Origin: Alphaproteobacteria bacterium | Lineage (GTDB): Bacteria > Pseudomonadota > Alphaproteobacteria > UBA7887 | Direction of reading: 5' to 3' | DNA: 7,437 nt | NCBI GenBank assembly: GCA_028289725.1 | Contig: JANQOH010000027.1 | Coordinates: 1 to 7,437, forward strand | Part shown: positions 1 through 5,786 of the stretch, in pieces | Numbering within the stretch: the first letter of the stretch is position 1 | Layout of the letters: every line of letters starts with the position of its first letter | Made by a program: the position numbers and the translations under genes | Notes under the pieces: model-generated | What the model saw: the letters and a program-made list of their open reading frames with translations, nothing else | Databases searched by the model: none | Told to the model about the DNA's origin: nothing

Positions 1-197
1 GCGGGTGGTGGCGATGCCGCAGCCGCACCGTGACCGAAGAGTCGGAAATCGCGGACCTGCGGGAGATGGTTCGCAATGCACCGGGCCCGGCCCTCGCCAA
101 CGTCAAGATTGCCGCCGAGGCTTTGCCGCTGGTCTTCCCCAACACGTTTGACGGCGCGACCGCGTTCAATGAGTTTCGGGCGGCGGCCACTGCTTAA
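1..197 (+). CDS. C-terminal end of a probable thiamine-diphosphate-dependent enzyme (partial)
   Basis: This frame is open from the left edge (first full codon at 3) to a TAA at 195-197 and gives about 64 residues; the start lies outside the window. The tail has an acidic helix (TEESEIADLREMV), a strand-like segment GPALANVKIA, then ALPLVFP, a DG pair and a final EFRAA. That order (GP followed by a VK strand, a PLV-P motif, DG, then an arginine-containing last helix) resembles the C-terminus of thiamine-pyrophosphate-binding subunits related to phosphonopyruvate or sulfopyruvate decarboxylase. The family call rests on this pattern only; the diphosphate-binding motif is not in the window. The monooxygenase gene starts 26 bp after the stop on the same strand, so the two are probably co-transcribed. 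That it is the end of a real gene is fairly sure; the product is tentative. Confidence 0.55.
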   Translation, partial: GWWRCRSRTVTEESEIADLREMVRNAPGPALANVKIAAEALPLVFPNTFDGATAFNEFRAAATA

Positions 198-223
198 GCG
201 CGCGCCCCGAGGGTAATGACAGG

Positions 224-1726
224 ATGAACGTAACGACCGAGATCCATCAGCGTTCCGCCCAAGGTGTCGAGCATTTTGACGTCCTTATTGTCGGCGCGGG
301 CATATCCGGCATCGACGCCGCCTACCATCTGCAGCAGCACTGCCCGGACAAGAAATTTGTTCTCTTGGAAACGCAGGAGACCTTCGGCGGCACCTGGCAC
401 ACCCACAAGTTTCCGGGGATTCGGTCGGACAGCGACCTATTCACTTTCGGCTACAAGTGGAAACCATGGTCCGGCCCACCGATCGCGACGGCAGGCGAAA
501 TCCTGAAATATCTCGACGAGGTTCTCGACGAACAAGACATCCGGAAGCACATCCGGTTTCGCCACAGCGTCTCAACCGCCACGTGGTCCAGCAAAGAGAA
601 TCTCTGGACGCTTGAAGTCCAGCGCGGCGATACCGGCGAAACGCTCCGCTTTACCTGCAACTTCTTGTGGATGTGCCAGGGCTATTATCGGCACGCCGAA
701 GGCTACACGCCGGACTGGCCAGGCATGGACCGGTTCCAAGGCCGGATCGTGCATCCGCAGACTTGGCCCGAAGATCTCGACTACAAGAACAAGAAAGTCG
801 TGGTCATCGGCTCCGGCGCCACCGCGGCCACGATCATCCCGGCAATGGCGAAGGACTGCGCGCACGTCACCATGTTGCAGCGCTCGCCGACCTATTTCAT
901 TGCCAAACCCAACCAAAACGAACTCGCCGATATGCTGCGCTTACTCGACATTCCCGAGGCGTGGACGCATGAGATCGTGCGCCGAAAAATTCTGCAGGAG
1001 CAGAATACGATTCAGCGCCGGTCCTTTGAGGAGCCCGAGGCGCTCAAACAGGAACTGCTCGCCGGAATCCGGGCCTATCTCGGCGACGATTTCGACATCG
1101 AGACCCATTTCATGCCGAGCTACCGGCCGTGGCAGCAACGCCTTGCCGTGATCTTGGACGGCGACATGCTGAAAGACATTCGCGATGGACGGGCGTCCGT
1201 CGTGACCGACCATATCGAGTCGTTTACCGAGACCGGCATCCTCTTGAAATCGGGCAAAGAACTCGAGGCCGACATCATCGTGACCGCCACCGGCTTCAAC
1301 ATGAGCGCGTTGGGCGACATTGCCTTCACCATCGACGGCGAACCGCTGGATTTCGCCAATTGCTGGGCGCACCGCGGCATTCTTTTCTCCGGCGTTCCGA
1401 ATTTGGCTTATGTCTTTGGCTATCTGCGGGCCAGTTGGACCATGCGCGCCGATATGGTGTCCGAGTTTGTCTGCCGGCTGCTGAATCACATGGCCGAGAA
1501 GGGGGCGCGGTCCGTCACGCCGCAACTACGCGACGACGAAAAACAAATGGAGCCGCGTCCACTCATCGAGGCCAAAAATTTCAACGCTGGCTACATCACG
1601 CGGCAATTGCACATCCTGCCCAAGCAAGGTGACCGCCAGCCCTGGATCTTCAGCCAGGACTATTACGCCGAAAAAGATGAGATCCCAAACGCCGACCTGG
1701 AAGACGGCACGCTGATCTACAGCTAA
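224..1726 (+). CDS. EthA-like Baeyer-Villiger flavin monooxygenase
   Basis: A 500-residue FAD- and NADPH-dependent class B monooxygenase, expected to insert an oxygen atom next to a ketone to make an ester or lactone, or to oxidise sulfur or nitrogen. The FAD Rossmann motif GAGISG is at residues 24-29, followed by GGTW (55-58) and FPGIRSDSD. The Baeyer-Villiger fingerprint FxGxxxHxxxWP is intact (FQGRIVHPQTWP, 171-182). The NADPH Rossmann motif GSGATA is at 196-201 and the late ATGF motif at 355-358. From memory it follows Mycobacterium EthA closely through most of its length: IRSDSD, HPQ-WPEDLDY, HVTMLQRSPTY and a C-terminal LPKQG-R-PW. Its length also fits EthA (489 aa). ATG 224 is supported by GAGGG at 209-213, ten bases upstream. 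It is cytoplasmic and probably follows the upstream gene in one transcript. EthA is known for activating ethionamide; the natural substrate here cannot be deduced. Confidence 0.93.
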   Translation: MNVTTEIHQRSAQGVEHFDVLIVGAGISGIDAAYHLQQHCPDKKFVLLETQETFGGTWHTHKFPGIRSDSDLFTFGYKWKPWSGPPIATAGEILKYLDEVLDEQDIRKHIRFRHSVSTATWSSKENLWTLEVQRGDTGETLRFTCNFLWMCQGYYRHAEGYTPDWPGMDRFQGRIVHPQTWPEDLDYKNKKVVVIGSGATAATIIPAMAKDCAHVTMLQRSPTYFIAKPNQNELADMLRLLDIPEAWTHEIVRRKILQEQNTIQRRSFEEPEALKQELLAGIRAYLGDDFDIETHFMPSYRPWQQRLAVILDGDMLKDIRDGRASVVTDHIESFTETGILLKSGKELEADIIVTATGFNMSALGDIAFTIDGEPLDFANCWAHRGILFSGVPNLAYVFGYLRASWTMRADMVSEFVCRLLNHMAEKGARSVTPQLRDDEKQMEPRPLIEAKNFNAGYITRQLHILPKQGDRQPWIFSQDYYAEKDEIPNADLEDGTLIYS

Positions 1727-1771
1727 CGCCGCCGACGGTACGAGTCAGATTCCAAGTCGTTTAGCCTGCGG

Positions 1772-2452
1772 TTAGTTTCCGCCCGTGCAGAACTTCGCAT
1801 AGTTCGTGCCGTCGTCCATCGTCCATTCCGCTTGTGGTTTTTGACGCATCGCCGCGCACCAGCCCCCCGGGCCATATTGGCCAAGCGCGGTGGCCACGGC
1901 CTGCTGCACGACCGCGTCATCCTGATCCATATCCGGGCATTCCCGCTGTATGATCGCTATGGAACCTTGAATCTCATCCCCCACTTCGCCCATGCGCGTT
2001 TGAAGCACTTGGAAGCGCCCCGCAAGGTATCCATCCAATGCTTTGGCTTCCTCGAGCGTCTTGGGCGCGTCCATCGATTTGCGGGCTTCAGCGTAGGCTT
2101 CAAGCTGATCAAGGTCCTCGATCATTGATTGGCATGTCGCGCGGACGGCATCGGTGTGCGTTGTTGCGTCAATCTGAAGCGGCGCAAACATCATGCTTTC
2201 GAAGGTGTCAAACGCCGCCGCGACCAGCGCCTGATGAGACGTGGGGGTGGCGTCCGATTCAAATTTAAGCGCGGTCGCCAACCGCTCCTCCAACAATGCC
2301 GAAAGGTCTAGATTCTGCTCGCGTGCACGCTCCAGCAATGCCGCGTTGATATCCAACGTCACGGCTTCCTTCGGCGCCGCCGGATCGACCTGGGCGAAGG
2401 CTTGGGAAATGGAAAGGGGCAGTAAGAACAAGACAAACAATGCGAGTCGCAT
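1772..2452 (-). CDS. Exported protein of unknown function with a CcdA-like N-terminal segment
   Basis: A 226-residue protein that I do not recognise as a whole. It begins with a good Sec signal peptide: MR, a hydrophobic LALFVLFLLPL core, and a likely cut after AFA at residue 20. The mature protein opens with residues 29-62, where VTLDINAALLERAREQNLDL and SALLEERLATAL resemble the strand-helix-helix N-terminus of CcdA-type antitoxins (a strand, then LL-RAR, then N/D-L-S, then LEE-LA). The rest is mostly helical and acidic. Four cysteines (107, 172, 199, 222) could form two disulfides in the periplasm. The last ~35 residues are Trp/Gly-rich (GPGGWCAAM, then EWTMDDG-NYAKFC). The start is supported by AGGA (complement of 2462-2465), nine bases from the ATG. 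It is last in a minus-strand series and converges on the monooxygenase gene with 45 bp between stops. Function is unknown; that it is a real exported protein is likely. Confidence 0.75.
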   Translation of the reverse strand: MRLALFVLFLLPLSISQAFAQVDPAAPKEAVTLDINAALLERAREQNLDLSALLEERLATALKFESDATPTSHQALVAAAFDTFESMMFAPLQIDATTHTDAVRATCQSMIEDLDQLEAYAEARKSMDAPKTLEEAKALDGYLAGRFQVLQTRMGEVGDEIQGSIAIIQRECPDMDQDDAVVQQAVATALGQYGPGGWCAAMRQKPQAEWTMDDGTNYAKFCTGGN

Positions 2453-2643
2453 ATGGACGAATCCTATTGAGTTTCGATTATGGACGAGCCGACTCGATCG
2501 AGAAGGCGGCGGGTTCTAAGAGCCAGAGATCATAGACAATTCCGCGTCTTCCACCAGCGAGCGTCCAAGATAAGGAATTGGGCCAATGGAGAAGGACCGG
2601 ACCCAAGAACACTGCGGCCAATAGACAAGTGGCTGGTTGGGGC
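2453..2643 (-). promoter_or_regulatory. 191-bp gap with a weak candidate promoter for the exported protein
   Basis: This is the largest gene-free stretch. On the minus strand a TATGAT hexamer (complement of 2529-2534) matches five of six positions of a sigma-70 -10 box, but no convincing -35 box stands at the right distance. A perfect 10-bp palindrome, CTCGATCGAG, lies at 2493-2502 between this hexamer and the start codon. TATGGACGA occurs twice, at 2452-2460 and 2479-2487. The gap is long enough for the downstream gene to have its own promoter and not depend on read-through from the TonB-domain gene. I see no terminator hairpin with a T run. Confidence 0.25.
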
Positions 2644-3063
2644 CTATTCCTGGATCGTGTAGTCGATTTGCATCTCGACATGGCGGAACAAGACCACCAA
2701 TCCGGCATCGTACGGTTCGAACGGCGCCGCCGAATTGGCTGCGTCGATTGCCGCGTCAATGAGGCGCACCGGCGCATCGGACGCATCGCGTGCTTCGACA
2801 GCCGCCAGACTACCGTTTGGGTTGATATCGAGCGCGAGAATGACACGTCCGGTCTCGCGGGCGCGCAGCGCTTCCGGCGGGTAATTCTCGACCGCGACCT
2901 CGATCACCTTCGCAGATACGGCGCGGTGATAGGCAAGCGCTTGCTCGATTTCAGAGAGGGCGAGAGGATCGAGGCGCGGCTCTTCCTCGGCGCGCACAGC
3001 CGTTGCCGCGAATAAACATGCGGCAAGTCCGATCACCACGATGTCGCGAAGCGACATGGCCAT
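2644..3063 (-). CDS. Small exported TonB C-terminal-domain protein
   Basis: A 139-residue protein. Residues 1-25 form a signal sequence (hydrophobic core IVVIGLAACLFAATA, likely cut after AVRA), so the mature form is probably periplasmic. Roughly residues 60-117 match the TonB C-terminal fold: YPPEALRARETGRVILALDI, then NPNGS, a VEARDAS strand, an IDAAIDAA helix and a PFEP motif. In TonB this domain contacts outer-membrane receptors. Here the Pro-rich spacer is missing and the leader may be cleaved, so it is not a standard energy-transducing TonB. Stand-alone domains of this type are common in proteobacteria and mostly uncharacterised. No ExbB or ExbD gene is in the window. No good ribosome site precedes ATG 3063; a second in-frame ATG at 3057 is equally possible. 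It lies 56 bp after the hydrolase gene and may share its transcript. Confidence 0.82.
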   Translation of the reverse strand: MAMSLRDIVVIGLAACLFAATAVRAEEEPRLDPLALSEIEQALAYHRAVSAKVIEVAVENYPPEALRARETGRVILALDINPNGSLAAVEARDASDAPVRLIDAAIDAANSAAPFEPYDAGLVVLFRHVEMQIDYTIQE

Positions 3064-3066
3064 CCG

Positions 3067-3103
3067 GTGATTGTGCCTGACTGCCGCCGCGGCCGCAAAT
3101 CAC
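3067..3103. repeat. Interrupted inverted repeat between the hydrolase and TonB-domain genes
   Basis: GTGATT (3067-3072) and AATCAC (3098-3103) are exact inverse complements flanking a very GC-rich centre that contains CCGCGG and GCGGCCGC. Transcribed from the hydrolase side this could fold into a long hairpin between the two minus-strand genes. There is no T run after it, so it is not a standard intrinsic terminator; it might influence read-through or mRNA stability. The arms are short and chance cannot be excluded. Confidence 0.2.
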
Positions 3104-3119
3104 GATGGCCGGCTCACGG

Positions 3120-3974
3120 CTAGCGCGCGCGGTAGAACAGTGATTTTAAGTGTTTGACGAGCGCGGCCGGTTGCTCTTCCGGGATGTTGTGACCGGAATT
3201 CGCGATAACCCCGCCGGTCACGTCCGTGGCGACGCGACGGAGCGACTCAAGCGGTTCGGTTTTGCGCGCCCAAGTGCCGTCGCCGCCAAGGGCAAGCACC
3301 GGCATTTCGAGCTTGCGCGACCGGGAAACGCCGAGATTGTCGTCAATGTCCTGCGGCAGCGCCCGATAATAGCCAAGCCAAGCTTGCATGGATTCCGGCC
3401 GACCATAGGTGCGCATATATTCGTTCATGTCCTCCTCGCTCACCGCGCCGGGTACCGAGGTGTAGTGGCGCCAGAACCACGACAGATATTCCCGCTCTCG
3501 TCCCGCGATCAGTGTTTCCGGAATCTCTTCCGCTTGGTGAAAAGCGTGATGCCAGCGCCGGCCCCCTTGCGAGAACCCGTCGCCGCCGTCACCCGGAATT
3601 ACCACGTCCAAAATGGCGAGCGCGGTGACGGCGTCGGGATGGCTCGCCGCGACACGGTAGGCAACCGGCCCACCCCAGTCATGACCGACCAGATAAAAGC
3701 GGTCGAGGCCGAGGTGACCGTTCACCAATTCCCAAATGTCATTCGCGATGGTTTTCTTATCGTAGCCGCCTTCCGGCGCCGTTGAATCGCCGAGTCCCGG
3801 CATGTCGGGCGCGTACAATCGATATTGATCGGCCAAGAGTGGCATGACCTTGCGCCAAGCGTAGGACGTCTGCGGCCAACCGTGAAGCAATAGGACCGGC
3901 GGACCGTTGCCCATCGCCACACAATGGATCCGCGTGCGGCTTAGGTCCGCGTCAAACTGCTCGAAGTCGTTCAT
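3120..3974 (-). CDS. Alpha/beta hydrolase with Asp nucleophile (epoxide hydrolase / dehalogenase type)
   Basis: A 284-residue cytoplasmic alpha/beta hydrolase. The oxyanion-side motif HGWPQT is at residues 31-36 and DMPGLGDS at 57-64. The nucleophile elbow is GHDWGG (97-102), placing Asp99 where esterases and lipases have serine. The general base is His262 in SGHNIPEEQP; the acid partner is Asp123 (after ILD) or Asp232 (after LALGG). The lid region has RWHHAFHQAEEIPETL, then GREREYLSWFWRHY, and later tyrosines (190, 202-203) that could bind an epoxide oxygen. Asp nucleophile plus HGWP fits soluble epoxide hydrolases and haloacid or fluoroacetate dehalogenases. The Arg that follows the nucleophile in fluoroacetate dehalogenases is Trp here, so an epoxide hydrolase is the better guess. 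Length is normal. No Shine-Dalgarno site lies at proper spacing before ATG 3974; see the -10-like element at 3981-3986. It is transcribed divergently from the LLM monooxygenase. Confidence 0.9.
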   Translation of the reverse strand: MNDFEQFDADLSRTRIHCVAMGNGPPVLLLHGWPQTSYAWRKVMPLLADQYRLYAPDMPGLGDSTAPEGGYDKKTIANDIWELVNGHLGLDRFYLVGHDWGGPVAYRVAASHPDAVTALAILDVVIPGDGGDGFSQGGRRWHHAFHQAEEIPETLIAGREREYLSWFWRHYTSVPGAVSEEDMNEYMRTYGRPESMQAWLGYYRALPQDIDDNLGVSRSRKLEMPVLALGGDGTWARKTEPLESLRRVATDVTGGVIANSGHNIPEEQPAALVKHLKSLFYRAR

Positions 3975-3980
3975 CGGATG

Positions 3981-3986
3981 TGTATA
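3981..3986 (-). promoter_or_regulatory. Candidate -10 element giving a leaderless hydrolase transcript
   Basis: The complement reads TATACA, four of six matches to the sigma-70 -10 consensus. It ends six bases before the hydrolase ATG (3974), so transcription would start at or next to the start codon and yield a leaderless mRNA. This fits the lack of a ribosome-binding site at normal spacing there. No clear -35 hexamer is seen; that region overlaps the palindrome at 3994-4011. Confidence 0.3.
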
Positions 3987-3993
3987 GCCCCCA

Positions 3994-4011
3994 CCAACTA
4001 AATTTGGTTGG
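3994..4011. promoter_or_regulatory. 18-bp near-perfect palindrome, candidate operator in the divergent region
   Basis: CCAACTAAATTTGGTTGG is its own inverse complement except for one symmetric pair (positions 6 and 13), so 16 of 18 bases match. The AAATTT core is strikingly AT-rich for this sequence. It lies 19 bp before the hydrolase start and 81 bp before the LLM monooxygenase start, between two divergent genes, which is typical for the site of a dimeric regulator. It would overlap the -35 region of the candidate hydrolase promoter. No regulator with a recognisable DNA-binding domain is in the window, unless the PaiB-like protein is one. Confidence 0.45.
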
Positions 4012-4037
4012 CCGCCGCTTCGCCTTTCGCCGGCAAC

Positions 4038-4062
4038 GCCCGCGCGTTACGCTGGCGCGGGC
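4038..4062 (+). repeat. GC-rich stem-loop before the LLM monooxygenase gene
   Basis: GCCCGCGC (4038-4045) and GCGCGGGC (4055-4062) pair perfectly over eight G:C base pairs around a nine-base loop. The stem ends 30 bases before ATG 4093 and just upstream of the ribosome site AGGGAGG (4078-4084). No plus-strand gene ends nearby and no T run follows, so it is unlikely to be a terminator. If transcribed it would form a very stable leader hairpin. Confidence 0.45.
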
Positions 4063-4092
4063 AATGCGATATGTGCCAGGGAGGCAGCCGCC

Positions 4093-5199
4093 ATGAAACT
4101 GTCTTATTTCATGATGCCGGTCCATCCGCGAGAAAAGGACTATCAGCTCTCGCTGGCGGAAGATATGGAGGCGGTGGTGCTCGCGGACCGGCTCGGTTTT
4201 GAAGAGGTGTGGGTCGGCGAACACCATGCTTCGTCTGTGGAGCCGATTACGTCGCCGCTAATGTTCATGGCCAGCCTAATCCCGCAAACCGAACGCATCA
4301 AATTCGCCACCGGCGTCATATGCATGCCGCAATACCATCCGGCGCAGATCGCCGGCCACGCGGCGATGTTCGATCATCTCGCCAAGGGCCGCTTCATCAT
4401 GGGTGTCGGACCGGGCGGTCTGCCACCGGACTTCGAACTATTCGATGTCGTCGACAAGAATCGCGGTGAGATGCTCATAGAGGCGATCAATATGGTCCAA
4501 AAGATTTGGACCACGGACCCGCCCTACAACATTCAAGGGATGCATTGGAACGCTCAAATCACGGATTGGGTCCATGACGATATTGGGCTCGGGCAGTTGG
4601 TGAAACCGTTCCAACGGCCCCATCCGCCGTTCGCGGTATCGGCCATGAGTCCCTATTCCGGCACCATGCGTCTCGCGGCGCAACGCGATTTGCTGCCGGT
4701 TTCAGCGAATTTCATCGGTGCATGGTCGGTCAAATCGCACTGGGATACCTATTGCGACGAATGCGAAACACTCGGTAAGGCCGCCAACCCATCGTGCTGG
4801 CGCGTCGCGCGCAGCGTCTTCGTCGCGGACAGCGAGGCCCAAGCCGAAGACATCGTCAAACAGCCGGGCGGGGCTTTCGACTATTACTATGACTATCTGT
4901 TCAAGATCTTCGACCGCGCCGGCATGCGGGCGGTTGCGGTGACCGAACGCGACGAAAACCCAGAGTCGCTGACGCACGAGACACTCTTGGACAAATTGGT
5001 CATTCGCGGGACGCCGAAGTCCGTGACGGACCAGTTGCTCGCGTTTCGCGATGAAGTCGGCCCGTTCGAACACCTGCTCATGACCGCCCATGACTGGACG
5101 GATAAATCTTCCATGACACGCTCGATGGAATTGATGGCGACAGAGGTCATTCCATCTCTATCCGACGCGATCGGCACGACGGCTAACGCCGCCGAGTAA
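4093..5199 (+). CDS. LLM-class (luciferase-like) flavin-dependent monooxygenase
   Basis: A 368-residue cytoplasmic TIM-barrel oxidoreductase of the bacterial luciferase superfamily, which uses reduced flavin (FMNH2 or F420) supplied by a partner. The N-terminus MKLSYFMMPVHP is the first barrel strand; next come ADRLGFEEVWVGEHH (31-45, with the family's GEHH) and TERIKFATGV (67-75). AKGRFIMGVGPGGLP (97-111) is the typical flavin-side GxGxG segment. RGTPKSVTDQLLAFRDEVGP near the C-terminus is the usual I-x-G-x-P-x-x-V block. The GVGPG-LP-D pattern and length recall limonene-monooxygenase-type (LimB) members, but the substrate is not determined. The start is firm: AGGGAGG (4078-4084) sits eight bases before the ATG. 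It heads a likely three-gene operon with only 22 bp to the next gene, and is divergent from the epoxide-hydrolase-like gene. Confidence 0.92.
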   Translation: MKLSYFMMPVHPREKDYQLSLAEDMEAVVLADRLGFEEVWVGEHHASSVEPITSPLMFMASLIPQTERIKFATGVICMPQYHPAQIAGHAAMFDHLAKGRFIMGVGPGGLPPDFELFDVVDKNRGEMLIEAINMVQKIWTTDPPYNIQGMHWNAQITDWVHDDIGLGQLVKPFQRPHPPFAVSAMSPYSGTMRLAAQRDLLPVSANFIGAWSVKSHWDTYCDECETLGKAANPSCWRVARSVFVADSEAQAEDIVKQPGGAFDYYYDYLFKIFDRAGMRAVAVTERDENPESLTHETLLDKLVIRGTPKSVTDQLLAFRDEVGPFEHLLMTAHDWTDKSSMTRSMELMATEVIPSLSDAIGTTANAAE

Positions 5200-5208
5200 A
5201 CGCACGAT

Positions 5209-5213
5209 AGGGA
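5209..5213 (+). promoter_or_regulatory. Ribosome-binding site fixing the TTG start of the COQ7-like gene
   Basis: AGGGA lies eight bases before TTG 5222, the normal spacing. The next in-frame ATG (5273) has no such site at working distance; its closest purine run, GAGGGG at 5247-5252, is about 20 bases away. This favours the TTG as the true start. Confidence 0.6.
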
Positions 5214-5221
5214 CCTGGAAC

Positions 5222-5767
5222 TTGACTCCCGGCCACGCGCCCAATCGAGGGGCTCGGACTCTTGCCGAGCGCATGCTGAAAGTCGACCATGCGGGTGAAC
5301 ATGGCGCCGTCAACATTTACCGTGGCCAAATCCTGGTTTGTCGGTGGCGAGACAAGCCAAGCGTTCCGATGCTCGAGGAATTTCTGCGGCATGAAATGAC
5401 GCACCGCGCCATTTTCGCAGGGGAACTAAACAGGCGGAAAGTAAGACGGTGCCGTAGCTACGGTCTGTGCGGACTAGGCGGATATGTTTTGGGTGTAGTC
5501 ACCGGTTTGTTGGGGTCGTCCGCCGTTGCGGCGACGACAGCTGCTGTAGAGAAGGTCGTATTGCGTCACCTGAACGATCAACTCAGCTATTTGCGGGATA
5601 CGGACGAGCGTGCGTATCAGGCGGTGAGTTCGATCATTGCAGACGAAAAGGCCCACCACGACTGGGCGCGCACCAGCGATACGCCATCCCGATTTTGGAT
5701 GGCAACGCTGGAGCCGATCGTGAGCATGTCGACGGAAAGCGTGATCTGGCTCGGTATGCGCCTCTAG
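5222..5767 (+). CDS. coq7: COQ7-family di-iron hydroxylase (demethoxyubiquinol hydroxylase-like)
   Basis: A 181-residue four-helix di-iron carboxylate enzyme. COQ7 proteins hydroxylate C6 of the demethoxyubiquinol ring, a late step in ubiquinone synthesis, at the inner membrane. All six expected iron ligands are visible: Glu26 in VDHAGEHGAVNIYRGQ, Glu58 and His61 in HEMTHRAIF, Glu110 in TTAAVEKVVLRHLNDQL, and Glu142 and His145 in ADEKAHHDWA. The hydrophobic stretch 81-104 (GLCGLGGYVLGVVTGLLG) is the membrane-contacting part. Length suits bacterial members. The start is TTG; an ATG at residue 18 would leave only three residues before the first motif. The gene lies 22 bp after the LLM gene and 19 bp before the PaiB-like gene. 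It uses CTA, AGA and GTA codons that look rarer in its neighbours. No other ubiquinone gene is near, so it may serve quinone synthesis or act on another substrate of this cluster. Confidence 0.9.
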   Translation: MTPGHAPNRGARTLAERMLKVDHAGEHGAVNIYRGQILVCRWRDKPSVPMLEEFLRHEMTHRAIFAGELNRRKVRRCRSYGLCGLGGYVLGVVTGLLGSSAVAATTAAVEKVVLRHLNDQLSYLRDTDERAYQAVSSIIADEKAHHDWARTSDTPSRFWMATLEPIVSMSTESVIWLGMRL

Positions 5768-5786
5768 AGCCTGGAAGGATCAACAA

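Noticed and set aside
612..1151. A 179-codon plus-strand frame overlapping the same monooxygenase gene.
   Set aside because: Its product is dominated by Arg, Ser and Pro with no domain pattern; it is an out-of-frame reading of the real gene.
941..1525. A 194-codon minus-strand frame inside the Baeyer-Villiger monooxygenase gene.
   Set aside because: It lies wholly antisense to a gene with intact family motifs, and its translation is low-complexity and His/Arg-rich, as expected for a GC-driven shadow frame.
1727..1771. Possible bidirectional terminator between the convergent genes.
   Set aside because: The 45 bp show no inverted repeat with a useful stem and no T run on either strand.
1772..2452. 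A toxin-antitoxin module, suggested by the CcdA-like segment.
   Set aside because: There is a signal peptide, the protein is much longer than CcdA, and no CcdB-like toxin gene lies beside it.
2478..2846. A 122-codon minus-strand frame covering the gap and the end of the TonB-domain gene.
   Set aside because: It overlaps a gene with a recognisable domain, has no ribosome site or domain, and its Arg/Ser-rich composition looks like a shadow frame.
3150..3785. A 211-codon plus-strand frame antisense to the alpha/beta hydrolase.
   Set aside because: The minus strand has complete catalytic motifs; the plus-strand translation has no family features.
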